From: Marinobacter aromaticivorans
GTDB lineage: Bacteria > Pseudomonadota > Gammaproteobacteria > Pseudomonadales > Oleiphilaceae
NCBI RefSeq assembly: GCF_002806975.1
Contig: NZ_NIHD01000004.1
Span: forward strand, 124,001 to 188,000
DNA length: 64,000 bases
Direction of reading: 5' to 3'
Shown: positions 40,319 through 52,542 of the stretch, in pieces
Layout: each line of letters opens with the position of its first letter
How positions within the stretch are numbered: the stretch's first letter is position 1
Translations under genes and position numbers: made by a program
Notes under the pieces: generated by a model
The model's input: only the letters and a program-made list of their open reading frames with translations
Database searches by the model: none
What the model was told of the DNA's origin: nothing

Positions 40319-41593
40319 CTACTTCTGAGGGTAATCCCGCGCGGTTGAGCCAGTGTAAAGCTGACGCGGTCTGCCAATGCGGTAATCGCCACTCACCATT
40401 TCATTCCAGTGTGAGAACCAGCCGATGGTACGCGACATGGCAAAAATAACCGTAAACATGGACGTGGGGATGCCCATGGCTTTGAGGATAATGCCGGAAT
40501 AGAAGTCCACGTTCGGGTAGAGTTTGCGCTCCACGAAGTACTCGTCTTCAAGGGCAATCTTCTCCAGGCGCTGTGCTATTTTCAGCAGCGGATCGTTTTC
40601 AAGGCCCAGCTCGCCCAATACTTCATGCGCTGTCTCAGCCATGACCTTGGCGCGCGGATCGAAGTTCTTGTACACCCGGTGGCCAAAGCCCATCAGGCGG
40701 AACGGGTCGTCTTTGTCCTTGGCCTTGGCGATGAACTTTTCAATGTTGGATTCGTCGCCGATTTCAGCGAGCATTTCCAGTACCGCCTCGTTGGCGCCGC
40801 CGTGAGCCGGGCCCCAGAGCGCTGCAATGCCGGATGCAATGCAGGCGTAGGGGTTGGCACCCGATGAACCTGCCAGCCGAACCGTGGACGTGGAGGCATT
40901 CTGTTCGTGGTCTGCATGCAGAATAAATATCCGGTCCATGGCTTTCGCCAGAATCGGGTTTGGCTCGTAGGTCTCGCAGGGAACGCCAAACATCATCTGC
41001 AGGAAGTTCTCAGCGTAGGAAAGATCATTCCTTGGATACACAAAAGGCTGGCCAATGCTGTACTTGTAGCACCAGGCCGCAATGGTCGGCATCTTGGCGA
41101 CCAGACGATGGGCTGTGATTTCCCGTTGATGCTCGTCGGTAACATCCATCTGGTCGTGATAAAACGCTGAAAGCGCTCCGACCACACCGCACATGATAGC
41201 CATCGGATGCGCATCCCGGCGGAAACCGTGGAAGAAATTACGCATCTGGTCATGGAGCATGGTGTGATTCTTGATGGTTTCGTGGAACTGCCTGTTTTCC
41301 TCAGCGGTGGGTAGCTCGCCCTTGAGGAGCAGGTAACAGACTTCCAGATAATCCGAGTGCTCTGCGAGTTGCTCGATCGGATAACCCCGGTGCAGAAGTA
41401 CGCCGTTTTCACCATCAATGTAGGTGATTGCCGACTCGCAGGAGGCTGTGGAAACAAACCCCGGGTCGTAAGTGAAAACGCCGTGCTGGACCAGGCTTCG
41501 TACGTCAATAACGTCAGGGCCTACGGTGCCGGAATAAACCGGTAGCTCAATGGACTTGTCTCCCACCGAGAGCGTGGCTTTCCTGTCGGTCAT
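40319..41593 (-). CDS. gltA: Type II citrate synthase
   Basis: GltA condenses oxaloacetate and acetyl-CoA, the entry step of the TCA cycle. At 424 residues this is the hexameric, NADH-sensitive gram-negative type. The N-terminal segment begins [17 protein letters not shown]. The catalytic parts are the His in [30 protein letters not shown] (His and adjoining residues) and the later NVDFYSG with the Asp. It is divergent from sdhCDAB, an arrangement common in gammaproteobacteria. Confidence 0.98.
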   Translation of the reverse strand: MTDRKATLSVGDKSIELPVYSGTVGPDVIDVRSLVQHGVFTYDPGFVSTASCESAITYIDGENGVLLHRGYPIEQLAEHSDYLEVCYLLLKGELPTAEENRQFHETIKNHTMLHDQMRNFFHGFRRDAHPMAIMCGVVGALSAFYHDQMDVTDEHQREITAHRLVAKMPTIAAWCYKYSIGQPFVYPRNDLSYAENFLQMMFGVPCETYEPNPILAKAMDRIFILHADHEQNASTSTVRLAGSSGANPYACIASGIAALWGPAHGGANEAVLEMLAEIGDESNIEKFIAKAKDKDDPFRLMGFGHRVYKNFDPRAKVMAETAHEVLGELGLENDPLLKIAQRLEKIALEDEYFVERKLYPNVDFYSGIILKAMGIPTSMFTVIFAMSRTIGWFSHWNEMVSGDYRIGRPRQLYTGSTARDYPQK

Positions 41594-41681
41594 AGTGCTC
41601 TCCTGTTTATCAGCTCTGGCAGCGCCGGCTGCCTTTTATAGTTGCGCGAGAAGTCGCGTATTATCGCAAAACTGGCGGCAA

Positions 41682-41709
41682 AATATAGGGCGTTGCCTTT
41701 TTTTGTCAA
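41682..41709 (-). promoter_or_regulatory. gltA promoter
   Basis: On the minus strand TTGACA (41704-41709) and TATATT (41682-41687) are 16 bases apart. The leader would be about 80 bases. Confidence 0.7.
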
Positions 41710-41860
41710 TGAAAGAGTGCGGAAACCGCGTGATTGAGTCCTTGTTGTAAATCAGGGATATCACGAATAATGCCGTCTGCTGCCAAAAAAAGCATTTGTC
41801 AATACGCCTAATAGCTTGCTGTGTTAAGGTTTTAGTCGGAATTTCGCACCGGTTGCGCGT

Positions 41861-41889
41861 TTGTAATTATACGGGCGCCTCCTTATAAT
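41861..41889 (+). promoter_or_regulatory. sdhCDAB promoter
   Basis: TTGTAA (41861-41866) and a consensus TATAAT (41884-41889) are 17 bases apart. Transcription should start near 41896, leaving a leader of roughly 176 bases before sdhC. Confidence 0.75.
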
Positions 41890-41924
41890 CCGTAGCCCGG
41901 AATCGGGGATTCATCGTCTTGGGT

Positions 41925-42039
41925 GCTTGTGCGTAGCAAGCTACCTGGTTGGTGTCCGCCCTCCTGAACCATTCGGTTGTCGGTTTCGTATCGAACATCC
42001 GAGCCTAACATACCAACCATCCGCCACCGGTTTTCCGGT
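41925..42039 (+). promoter_or_regulatory. Inverted repeats in the sdhC leader
   Basis: Three elements are visible: a GCTTG/CAAGC hairpin (41925-41941), a seven-pair helix TGGTTGG (41946-41952) with CCAACCA (42013-42019) enclosing a TCGG/CCGA hairpin (41980-42002), and ACCGG-TTTT-CCGGT (42026-42039). Together they suggest a folded 5' leader. No known RNA family is claimed. Confidence 0.4.
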
Positions 42040-42071
42040 CCCGCGGCATCAAGAGAGAGTGTGAGAGCGCT

Positions 42072-42449
42072 GTGAATAGCAAACGACCAGTAAATCTCGA
42101 TCTCGGCAAGTTTCATTTTCCGCTGCCAGCCATTACGTCCATATTGCACCGCATCAGCGGCATCATCATTTTTGTTGGTGTTGCGTTCCTGCTTTACGGG
42201 CTTCAGCTTTCCCTGTCGGGGGAAGAAGGCTTCAGCCAGGTCAGTGAACTGCTGAACAGCTTCCTTGCCAAGCTGATTGTCTGGGGCATCCTGTCTGCTC
42301 TGCTGTATCACCTGGTTGCAGGTATCAAGCACCTGCTCATGGACATGGGTATCGGTGAAGAGCTGGAGAGCGGGCGTGCAGCCGCGAAGATTACCATTGC
42401 AGTTTCCGTCATCCTCATCGTTCTGGCAGGAGTTTGGGTATGGGCATGA
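42072..42449 (+). CDS. sdhC: Succinate dehydrogenase cytochrome b556 subunit
   Basis: SdhC anchors complex II, binding heme b and quinone. The 125-residue product has the family opening NSKRPVNLDLGKFHFPLPAITSILHRISG, in which the Ser and Arg of SILHRISG contribute to the quinone site. Three membrane helices follow, and the heme-ligand His lies in LLYHLVAGIKHLLMDMG. The start codon is GTG. It overlaps sdhD by 10 bases. Confidence 0.96.
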   Translation: MNSKRPVNLDLGKFHFPLPAITSILHRISGIIIFVGVAFLLYGLQLSLSGEEGFSQVSELLNSFLAKLIVWGILSALLYHLVAGIKHLLMDMGIGEELESGRAAAKITIAVSVILIVLAGVWVWA

Positions 42450-42787
42450 ATAGTGTGACCAATCTTGGTCGTAATGGTATCCAGGACTGGATCATCCAGC
42501 GGGTCTCTGCCTATGTATTAGCCTTTTACACGCTGTTTCTGATCGGTTTTTTTGCGACAACCGATGTTGATTACCAAACATGGTCGGCATTGTTTGATCA
42601 GTCGTGGTTCAAGATATTTACGCTGCTGACCCTTCTTTCGATCGGTGCCCATGCTTGGGTTGGACTTTGGACGGTTTCCACGGACTACATCAAATCCGCG
42701 ATGCAGCGTTTTCTCTTTCAGGCAGCGTTCATGCTCGTGATTTTCGTGTATGTGGTCTGGGGTATTCAGATTATTTGGGGGCTTTAA
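42440..42787 (+). CDS. sdhD: Succinate dehydrogenase hydrophobic anchor subunit
   Basis: SdhD is the second membrane anchor of complex II. The 115-residue protein has three helices, and the heme His lies in GAHAWVGLWTVSTDYIK. ATG 42440 is 7 bases after AGGAG (42428-42432); TTG 42434 and ATG 42446 are alternatives. It ends 3 bases before sdhA. Confidence 0.95.
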   Translation: MGMNSVTNLGRNGIQDWIIQRVSAYVLAFYTLFLIGFFATTDVDYQTWSALFDQSWFKIFTLLTLLSIGAHAWVGLWTVSTDYIKSAMQRFLFQAAFMLVIFVYVVWGIQIIWGL

Positions 42788-42790
42788 TTA

Positions 42791-44563
42791 ATGGCTAATA
42801 TCAAGACCATGTCATACGACGCAATTGTTATCGGTGGTGGCGGTGCCGGTATGCGAGCGGCCCTGCAGTTAACCGAGTCTGGCGTTAACACGGCCTGTAT
42901 CACAAAAGTATTTCCGACCCGTTCGCACACAGTGTCTGCCCAGGGTGGCATTACCTGTGCGATCGCAAGTGCAGACCCCAACGATGACTGGCGCTGGCAC
43001 ATGTACGACACCGTTAAGGGGTCTGACTACATCGCCGACCAGGACGCTGTTGAATACATGTGTTCAGTAGGGCCCCAGGCCGTATTTGAACTCGAGCACA
43101 TGGGGCTTCCGTTTTCCCGTACCGAGCAGGGCCGAATCTACCAGCGCCCGTTTGGTGGCCAGTCCAAAGGGCCGGATAACCCTACGCAGGCTGCCCGCAC
43201 CTGTGCTGCCGCTGACCGCACCGGCCATGCGCTCCTGCACACGCTTTACCAGGCCAACCTGAAAGGCGGCACAACGTTCCTGAACGAGTGGTATGCGGTT
43301 GATCTCGTCAAGAACGGCAAAGACGAAGTTGTGGGCGTTGTGGCCATCGAAATTGAAACCGGGGAAGTGGCTTACATCAAGGCGAAGGCCACGGTTCTGG
43401 CTACCGGCGGTGCCGGCCGGATATACGCTTCCACAACCAACGCCCTGATCAATACCGGTGACGGTATTGGCATGGCATTGCGTGCCGGTTTCCCCATGCA
43501 GGACATGGAGATGTGGCAGTTCCACCCGACAGGCATTTACGGTGCCGGTACTCTGGTAACCGAAGGTTGCCGGGGTGAGGGCGGTTATCTCATCAATGCC
43601 GAGGGCGAGCGCTTTATGGAGCGTTACGCTCCGAATGCCAAGGATCTTGCCGGCCGTGACGTTGTAGCCAGGGCCATGGTTATCGAAATTCTTGAGGGCC
43701 GTGGTTGTGGTCCGGAGAAAGACCACGTTCTGCTGAAGCTGGATCATCTTGGTGAAGAGACCCTGAACCTGCGCCTGCCAGGTATCTGCGAGCTTTCCCG
43801 TACCTTCGCGCACGTTGATCCGGTAAAAGAGCCGGTTCCCGTTGTGCCTACCTGTCACTACATGATGGGTGGCATTCCCACTAACGTAGGTGGCCAGGCG
43901 CTGACCCAGGACGAGAATGGGAACGATAAGCCGATTCCCGGCCTGTTTGCCTGTGGTGAGGCTGCATGTGTATCGGTTCACGGTGCTAACCGCCTGGGCG
44001 GGAACTCGCTGCTGGACCTCGTGGTCTTTGGGCGTGCAGCGGGTCTGCACATTGAGGAGCAGTTGCGTGGCGGCTTTGAAGTAGACGGCGCCAGCGAAGA
44101 AGATATCAAGCGCGCCATGGCTCGACTCGACCGCCTGAACAGCGCTTCAGAAGGCGAAAGCGTTGCAGAGGTTCGCAAAGACCTGCAAAACTGCATGCAG
44201 CTTTACTTCGGCGTATTCCGTGACGGCAAGAGCATGGAGGAAGGCCTGAAGAAGCTGGAAGCCATCGGAGAACGTGTTCGCAACACCAAACTTGCTGATA
44301 CCAGCAGCGCATTTAACACTGCACGGATTGAGGCGCTGGAGTTGGATAACCTGTTTGAAGTGGCTCAGGCTACGGCAATTGCAGCTCACGAGCGCAAGGA
44401 AAGTCGCGGTGCCCACGCCCGCAACGACTTCACCGAGCGTGACGATGAGAACTGGCTGAAGCACTCTCTTTATTTCCCACTGGACAAGAGAATCGGCAAG
44501 CGTGACGTTAACTTTGCGCCCAAGACAGTCGATACTTTCCAGCCTAAAGTCCGGACCTACTAA
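42791..44563 (+). CDS. sdhA: Succinate dehydrogenase flavoprotein subunit
   Basis: SdhA oxidises succinate at covalently bound FAD. The 590-residue protein shows the dinucleotide fold [15 protein letters not shown], the FAD-linking His in [15 protein letters not shown], the active-site region [21 protein letters not shown], and [22 protein letters not shown]. The length matches E. coli SdhA (588). Confidence 0.98.
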   Translation: MANIKTMSYDAIVIGGGGAGMRAALQLTESGVNTACITKVFPTRSHTVSAQGGITCAIASADPNDDWRWHMYDTVKGSDYIADQDAVEYMCSVGPQAVFELEHMGLPFSRTEQGRIYQRPFGGQSKGPDNPTQAARTCAAADRTGHALLHTLYQANLKGGTTFLNEWYAVDLVKNGKDEVVGVVAIEIETGEVAYIKAKATVLATGGAGRIYASTTNALINTGDGIGMALRAGFPMQDMEMWQFHPTGIYGAGTLVTEGCRGEGGYLINAEGERFMERYAPNAKDLAGRDVVARAMVIEILEGRGCGPEKDHVLLKLDHLGEETLNLRLPGICELSRTFAHVDPVKEPVPVVPTCHYMMGGIPTNVGGQALTQDENGNDKPIPGLFACGEAACVSVHGANRLGGNSLLDLVVFGRAAGLHIEEQLRGGFEVDGASEEDIKRAMARLDRLNSASEGESVAEVRKDLQNCMQLYFGVFRDGKSMEEGLKKLEAIGERVRNTKLADTSSAFNTARIEALELDNLFEVAQATAIAAHERKESRGAHARNDFTERDDENWLKHSLYFPLDKRIGKRDVNFAPKTVDTFQPKVRTY

Positions 44564-44577
44564 GGGGAACACACATA

Positions 44578-45282
44578 ATGTTGGTAAGCCTATACCGCTA
44601 TAACCCGGAAACTGACAATGCCCCCTACATGCAGGATGTCGAGGTTGATCTTCCTGCAGGCAAGGATCTGATGGTGCTTGACGTACTTAATCTGATCAAG
44701 GAGAAGGATCCGTCGATGGCCTATCGCCGCTCCTGTCGTGAGGGGGTTTGCGGTTCAGATGGCATGAACATGAACGGCAAGAACGGGTTGGCCTGTATAA
44801 CGCCAGTGTCACAAGTGGTGAAAAACGGCAAGCTGGTGTTGCGCCCGCTGCCAGGATTGCCGGTCATTCGCGACCTCGTTGTGGATATGAGCCTGTTCTA
44901 CAAACAGTACGAGAAGATCATGCCGTACCTGGTGAATGACACGCCGGCGCCTGCCATTGAGCGTTTGCAGTCTCCGGAAGACCGGGAAAAGCTGGACGGT
45001 TTGTACGAGTGTATCCTCTGTGCCTGCTGCTCAACGTCCTGTCCGTCGTTCTGGTGGAATCCGGACAAGTTTATCGGCCCGGCAGGGTTGTTGCAGGCCT
45101 ACCGTTTTCTGGCAGACAGCCGCGACACGGCTCAGGCCGAGCGGCTTGCCAATCTGGATGACCCGTTCAGCGTGTTCCGTTGCCGGGGTATCATGAACTG
45201 TGTCAGCGTTTGTCCCAAAGGGCTGAACCCCACAAAGGCAATCGGCCATATCCGGAATCTGTTGCTGCACAGGACGACCTGA
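44578..45282 (+). CDS. sdhB: Succinate dehydrogenase iron-sulfur subunit
   Basis: SdhB carries electrons from FAD to quinone through three clusters. SCREGVCGSDGMNMNGKNGLAC holds the [2Fe-2S] ligands (spaced as usual), CILCACCSTSC those of [4Fe-4S], and CRGIMNCVSVCPKGLNP those of [3Fe-4S] with one [4Fe-4S] Cys. Length 234. It closes the sdhCDAB unit; a 312-base gap follows before sucA. Confidence 0.98.
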   Translation: MLVSLYRYNPETDNAPYMQDVEVDLPAGKDLMVLDVLNLIKEKDPSMAYRRSCREGVCGSDGMNMNGKNGLACITPVSQVVKNGKLVLRPLPGLPVIRDLVVDMSLFYKQYEKIMPYLVNDTPAPAIERLQSPEDREKLDGLYECILCACCSTSCPSFWWNPDKFIGPAGLLQAYRFLADSRDTAQAERLANLDDPFSVFRCRGIMNCVSVCPKGLNPTKAIGHIRNLLLHRTT

Positions 45283-45332
45283 GCAGCAGTATTTCATATA
45301 GACGCTATACTGTTCTGACCAGGTTGGAACCC

Positions 45333-45361
45333 GGAAGGCCTCGCATGCATGCGGGGCCTTC
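45333..45361 (+). terminator. Strong hairpin after sdhB
   Basis: GAAGGCCTCGCATG and CATGCGGGGCCTTC form a nearly perfect 14-pair helix about 50 bases past sdhB. No T tract follows, so it may be a processing or stabilising element rather than a full terminator. Confidence 0.5.
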
Positions 45362-45540
45362 AACCAAAGGCTTATAGTCAAAGGTCTTACCCGGGTGCAA
45401 ACTACGCAAGCCGTGGCGGGAACCATCATATTTTCTTGCGGCGTTGCTGAGTATAAAAATCATTGGGGAACGGAAAACATCCGTGTTGGGTGTGATGACC
45501 ACAGTCGATCCCGTAAAAACCCGTATTGACTGGTAATTGC

Positions 45541-45585
45541 CCTTGGCCGACCATGTTTGGCTTCCCCGCATCAGCCCAAGGTGAG
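45541..45585 (+). promoter_or_regulatory. Helix hiding the sucA Shine-Dalgarno
   Basis: CCTTGG (45541-45546) is complementary to CCAAGG (45576-45581), and the second arm includes the AAGG of the sucA ribosome-binding site AAGGTGAG (45578-45585). The loop contains an inner GCC/GGC pairing. This is the usual design of a translation-control leader. Conserved RNA motifs upstream of sucA are known in Proteobacteria; whether this is one of them is untested. Confidence 0.45.
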
Positions 45586-45594
45586 CTATTCAAA

Positions 45595-48435
45595 ATGCAA
45601 GAAAGCATCATGGAGCAGTTATGGCAGACTTCCCACTTGCAGGGTGGAAATCTGGCCTATGTTGAACAGCTTTTTGAAACCTACCTGACAGATCCAAATG
45701 CCATTCCTGAAGAATGGCGAAGCTATTTTGACAAGCTACCAAGCGTTGACGGCTATCAGGGCCGCGACGTGAATCATTCCTCTATTCGCGAGCAATTTGA
45801 ACACATTTCCCGCAATCAGCGTTTCCTCGCAAGCACCAGCGGCGTACCGGTTGGTGCGATTTCAGATTCGGATAAAAAACAGATTCGTGTCCTGCAGCTT
45901 ATCAACGCTTATCGCTTTCGTGGTCACCAGGAAGCCAAGCTTGATCCGCTCGGTGTCTGGCAGCGTCCCAAGGTAGAAGATCTCGATCTGTCTTTTCATG
46001 ATTTGACCGAGTCCGATCGCGATCTGGAGTTTCAGACCGGTTCCCTGAGCTTTGGCTCGGAAACCATGAAACTTGGCGATATCGTTGACGGGCTTCGGAA
46101 GACCTACTGCGGCAGCATCGGCGCCGAGTATATGCACGTAGTTGATACGCGCATTAAACGCTGGTTCCAGCAGCGCATGGAACCGGTTCGCTCCGAGCCC
46201 GGTTTCGAGTCCAAAACCCGCAAACACATTCTTGAGCGCCTTGTGGCAGCGGAAGGCCTGGAGAAGTATCTCGGTTCCCGCTATCCGGGTGTTAAACGCT
46301 TTGGTCTCGAGGGCGGCGAAAGCCTGATTCCCTGCGTGGACGAACTGATCCAGCGTGCCGGTTCCTATGGTGCCAAGGAAATTGTTCTGGGTATGGCACA
46401 CCGTGGCCGCCTGAACGTGCTGGTTAATACCCTGGGCAAGAACCCCAAGGAATTGTTTGACGAATTCGAAGGCAAAAAGCTCGCCGACTCCGGTTCCGGT
46501 GACGTCAAGTACCACCAGGGTTTTTCATCGAATGTGATGACCGAGGGTGGGGAAGTACACCTTGCGATGGCATTCAACCCGTCGCACCTGGAAATCGTAT
46601 CTCCGGTTGTTGAAGGTTCTGTACGCGCGCGTCAGACTCGCCGAAATGACACCGAAGGCAATCAGGTGGTTCCCGTGATCATGCACGGTGATGCCGCGTT
46701 TGCCGGCCAGGGTGTGGTGATGGAAACCTTCCAGATGTCCCAGACCCGTGGTTTCGGGGTGGGCGGCACCATTCACATCGTCATCAACAACCAGGTTGGC
46801 TTCACCACCAGCAAGCAGGAAGATGCACGCTCCACCGAGTATTGTACGGACGTTGCCAAGATGGTGCAGGCGCCCATACTGCATGTGAACGCCGACGATC
46901 CCGAAGCGGTTGTGTTCGTCACTCAGATGGCAATGGACTACCGTAACGAGTTCAAGGGCGACGTGGTGATCGATCTGGTGTGCTACCGCCGCCGTGGCCA
47001 CAACGAAGCGGACGAGCCTGCAGCTACCCAGCCGATGATGTACGAGAAAATCCGCAAGCTGAAAACCACGCGCAATATCTACGCCGACAAGCTGATTGCG
47101 GAAGGTGTTGTGAGCGAGGACGAAGTCAAGGAAATGGAGAATGACTACCGTGACGCGCTGGATAACGGTGAACATGTAGTCAAATCCCTGGTGAAGGAAC
47201 CCAACAAGGATCTCTACGTTGACTGGACTCCCTATCTGGGCCACGAGTGGACGGCCAAGTGCAAATCCAGCGTCGCTCTGAAAACCATTCAGAAATTGGG
47301 TAAAAAACTGACCCAGGTTCCGGAAGGTTTCAGCATTCAGCGCCAGGTTGCCAAGATCGTAACCGATCGGGAAAAAATGACAGCGGGTGCGCTTCCCATA
47401 AACTGGGGTTACGGCGAAATCATGGCTTACGCAACGCTGTTGAATGAGGGGCACCCGGTGCGGATCACGGGTCAGGACGTGGGTCGGGGCACCTTTTCCC
47501 ACCGCCATGCGGTTCTGCATAATCAGAAAGACGGCTCCAGGCATATTGCGCTTGCCCAGCTCTCTGAAGACCAGCCCAAGTTTGAGATCTACGACTCACT
47601 GCTTTCCGAAGAAGCGGTGATGGCGTTCGAATATGGTTACGCAACCACCACACCCAATTCCCTTGTAGTGTGGGAAGCCCAGTTTGGCGACTTCGCAAAC
47701 GGTGCCCAGGTTGTTATCGACCAGTTCCTGACCAGTGGTGAGCATAAGTGGGGTCGCCTGTGTGGCCTTACACTGCTGCTGCCGCATGGTTACGAGGGCC
47801 AGGGCCCCGAACACAGTTCTGCCCGCCTTGAGCGATTCCTGCAGCTCTCCGCGCAGAACAACATTCAGGTGTGTGTGCCGACAACGCCATCCCAGATATT
47901 CCACATGCTGCGCCGTCAGGTGAAGCGCCCGCTGCGTAAGCCGCTGGTTGCGATCACGCCCAAGAGTCTGTTGCGCCACAAGGAAGCCACCTCGGATCTG
48001 GACGACCTCACCTCAGGCACCTTCCAGACCGTTCTTCCCGAGAAAGAATTGCCGGAAGCGAAAAAAGTTACCCGGGTTATTCTTTGCAGTGGAAAAGTTT
48101 ATTACGACCTGTTGGAAAAGAAGAAAACCGATGAGCGTGAGGATGTTGCCATTGTTCGTATCGAGCAGCTCTATCCGTTCCCCGGTGAGGACCTGGACGA
48201 GACGCTGGCGCCTTACACAAAGCTGAAACACGTTGTATGGTGTCAGGAAGAGCCGATGAACCAGGGTGCCTGGTACTGCAGTCAGCACCACATGCGCAAT
48301 GCGCTGCAACGCCTGAATCCCAAGCTTTCGCTGCAGTATGCAGGGCGCGCGGCATCTGCCTCTCCGGCAGTCGGTCATATGTCTGTGCATATTGAAGAAC
48401 AGAAAAAACTTGTTAACGACGCGTTTGAAATCTGA
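45595..48435 (+). CDS. sucA: 2-oxoglutarate dehydrogenase E1 component
   Basis: SucA decarboxylates 2-oxoglutarate using thiamine diphosphate. The 946-residue protein starts MQESIMEQLWQTSHLQGGN, like the Pseudomonas enzyme, after AAGGTGAG. Catalytic segments are ILGMAHRGRLNVL-like VLGMAHRGRLNVL, GDVKYHQGF, and HGDAAFAGQGVVMET (ThDP/Mg), with a C-terminal pyrimidine domain (SEEAVMAFEYGYATTTPNSL). An in-frame start at 45526 would add 23 residues unlike the family. sucB follows after 25 bases. Confidence 0.97.
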   Translation: MQESIMEQLWQTSHLQGGNLAYVEQLFETYLTDPNAIPEEWRSYFDKLPSVDGYQGRDVNHSSIREQFEHISRNQRFLASTSGVPVGAISDSDKKQIRVLQLINAYRFRGHQEAKLDPLGVWQRPKVEDLDLSFHDLTESDRDLEFQTGSLSFGSETMKLGDIVDGLRKTYCGSIGAEYMHVVDTRIKRWFQQRMEPVRSEPGFESKTRKHILERLVAAEGLEKYLGSRYPGVKRFGLEGGESLIPCVDELIQRAGSYGAKEIVLGMAHRGRLNVLVNTLGKNPKELFDEFEGKKLADSGSGDVKYHQGFSSNVMTEGGEVHLAMAFNPSHLEIVSPVVEGSVRARQTRRNDTEGNQVVPVIMHGDAAFAGQGVVMETFQMSQTRGFGVGGTIHIVINNQVGFTTSKQEDARSTEYCTDVAKMVQAPILHVNADDPEAVVFVTQMAMDYRNEFKGDVVIDLVCYRRRGHNEADEPAATQPMMYEKIRKLKTTRNIYADKLIAEGVVSEDEVKEMENDYRDALDNGEHVVKSLVKEPNKDLYVDWTPYLGHEWTAKCKSSVALKTIQKLGKKLTQVPEGFSIQRQVAKIVTDREKMTAGALPINWGYGEIMAYATLLNEGHPVRITGQDVGRGTFSHRHAVLHNQKDGSRHIALAQLSEDQPKFEIYDSLLSEEAVMAFEYGYATTTPNSLVVWEAQFGDFANGAQVVIDQFLTSGEHKWGRLCGLTLLLPHGYEGQGPEHSSARLERFLQLSAQNNIQVCVPTTPSQIFHMLRRQVKRPLRKPLVAITPKSLLRHKEATSDLDDLTSGTFQTVLPEKELPEAKKVTRVILCSGKVYYDLLEKKKTDEREDVAIVRIEQLYPFPGEDLDETLAPYTKLKHVVWCQEEPMNQGAWYCSQHHMRNALQRLNPKLSLQYAGRAASASPAVGHMSVHIEEQKKLVNDAFEI

Positions 48436-48460
48436 CGAGCTACCGAACTAAGGAACTGTA

Positions 48461-51180
<2,720 letters not shown>

Positions 51181-51196
51181 CGCAAGCCAGGAAGCA

Positions 51197-51223
51197 GGGG
51201 CGCCCGTGATGGCGCCCCTTTAC
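51197..51223 (+). terminator. Terminator-like hairpin after lpd
   Basis: GGGGCGCC and GGCGCCCC form an eight-pair stem around a short loop, followed by TTTA, 16 bases past the lpd stop. The short T run suggests partial termination. Confidence 0.6.
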
Positions 51224-51241
51224 CATAAAAACAGCTGATTT

Positions 51242-51320
51242 CCGGTTGCGATCGTGGTGAGCTGAGGTGATCCCCTGCTCATCGAACCGAATTCGCGTTA
51301 AAGACTCCCTCTGCGGGGAG
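51242..51320 (+). promoter_or_regulatory. Structured leader upstream of sucC
   Basis: CGGTT (51243-51247) pairs with AACCG (51285-51289), enclosing the seven-pair helix GGTGAGC (51256-51262) with GCTCATC (51277-51283). A second hairpin CTCCC/GGGAG spans 51305-51320. The two lie between the lpd terminator and sucC. A sucC leader RNA motif has been described in gammaproteobacteria; I cannot tell from sequence alone whether this belongs to it. Confidence 0.45.
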
Positions 51321-51375
51321 CGGCGGGTTCACTTCCGTACGTGGTTATCCTCCATCAAAAAGCGGGACACTAACT

Positions 51376-52542
51376 ATGAATTTGCATGAATATCAGGGCA
51401 AACAGCTTTTCGCTGAATATGGCCTGCCGGTATCCCAGGGTATTGCCTGTGACACCCCGAAAGAAGCGGTTGCTGCCGCTGACGAAATTGGCGGCGATGC
51501 GTGGGTGGTCAAAGCCCAGGTTCACGCGGGTGGTCGTGGTAAGGCTGGCGGTGTAAAGCTGGTCAAGAGCAAAGATGAAATCCGCGAGTTCGCTGAGAAG
51601 TGGCTGGGCAAAAACCTGGTAACCTACCAGACAGACGAAAACGGCCAGCCGGTTAGCAAGATTCTGGTTGAGTCGCTGACTGACATCGACCAGGAGCTGT
51701 ATCTGGGTGCGGTGGTTGACCGTGGCACCCGCCGTATCGTTTTCATGGCATCCACCGAGGGCGGTGTCGAAATCGAGACGGTTGCCGAAGAAACACCGGA
51801 AAAGATTCTGAAAGCAGAAATTGACCCGCTTGTTGGCGCTCAGCCATACCAGGGCCGCGAACTGGCCTTCAAGCTTGGCCTGGAAGGCAAGCAAATCGGC
51901 CAGTTCACCAAGATTTTCCTGGGGTTGGCGAAGCTGTTTGAAGAGCGTGATCTGGCTCTGCTGGAAATCAACCCGCTGGTCATTACGCCAGCCGGTGACC
52001 TGCACTGCCTGGATGCGAAGATTGGCGTTGATGGCAACGCACTGTACCGCCAGAAGAAAATCCAGGAAATGCACGATCCTTCCCAGGAAGACCCCCGGGA
52101 GGCCGAAGCCGCCAAATGGGAACTCAACTATGTGGCCCTCGATGGCAATATCGGCTGCATGGTGAACGGCGCCGGCCTGGCCATGGGTACCATGGATATC
52201 ATCAAGCTCTCTGGCGGCCAGCCGGCCAACTTCCTGGACGTTGGCGGTGGTGCTACCAAAGAGCGGGTTTCCGAAGCCTTCAAGATCATTTTGTCTGATG
52301 ACGCAGTGCAAGCCGTACTGGTTAACATCTTTGGCGGTATTGTACGCTGCGACATGATTGCTGAAGGTATTATTGGCGCGGTCAAAGAAGTCGGCGTCAA
52401 GGTTCCTGTGGTTGTGCGCCTTGAAGGCAACAACGCTGAGAAAGGCACCAAGGTACTTGCCGAAAGTGGCCTGAACATTATCGCCGCCACCAGTCTGGCG
52501 GATGCTGCAGAGCAAGTTGTTAAAGCCGCAGGGGGTAAATAA
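51376..52542 (+). CDS. sucC: Succinyl-CoA synthetase beta subunit
   Basis: SucC is the ATP-grasp subunit that makes ATP or GTP and succinate from succinyl-CoA. The 388-residue protein begins [20 protein letters not shown] and has [17 protein letters not shown] (nucleotide binding), [22 protein letters not shown] and [13 protein letters not shown]. Its TAA overlaps the sucD ATG by one base. Confidence 0.98.
   Translation: MNLHEYQGKQLFAEYGLPVSQGIACDTPKEAVAAADEIGGDAWVVKAQVHAGGRGKAGGVKLVKSKDEIREFAEKWLGKNLVTYQTDENGQPVSKILVESLTDIDQELYLGAVVDRGTRRIVFMASTEGGVEIETVAEETPEKILKAEIDPLVGAQPYQGRELAFKLGLEGKQIGQFTKIFLGLAKLFEERDLALLEINPLVITPAGDLHCLDAKIGVDGNALYRQKKIQEMHDPSQEDPREAEAAKWELNYVALDGNIGCMVNGAGLAMGTMDIIKLSGGQPANFLDVGGGATKERVSEAFKIILSDDAVQAVLVNIFGGIVRCDMIAEGIIGAVKEVGVKVPVVVRLEGNNAEKGTKVLAESGLNIIAATSLADAAEQVVKAAGGK

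Larger units (their letters stand above)
41594..42071. promoter_or_regulatory. 478-base divergent control region gltA-sdhC
   Basis: It holds a gltA promoter on the minus strand (41682-41709), an sdh promoter (41861-41889), and about 176 bases of transcribed sdhC leader with several inverted repeats. A hairpin GGCAGC-GCCG-GCTGCC (41618-41633) sits in the gltA leader. No small gene is convincing here. Confidence 0.65.
45283..45594 (+). promoter_or_regulatory. 312-base region between sdhB and sucA
   Basis: It contains a strong hairpin (45333-45361), a possible internal promoter -10 TATAAA near 45452, a small ACGGA/TCCGT hairpin near 45470-45485, and a helix that covers the sucA ribosome-binding site (45541-45581). 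I see no gene in it. The layout suggests that sucA expression is set separately from sdh. Confidence 0.55.

Noticed and set aside
41618..41633. GGCAGC/GCTGCC hairpin followed by TTTT as a plus-strand terminator
   Set aside because: No plus-strand gene ends here. It lies in the gltA leader, where it is more likely a leader hairpin.
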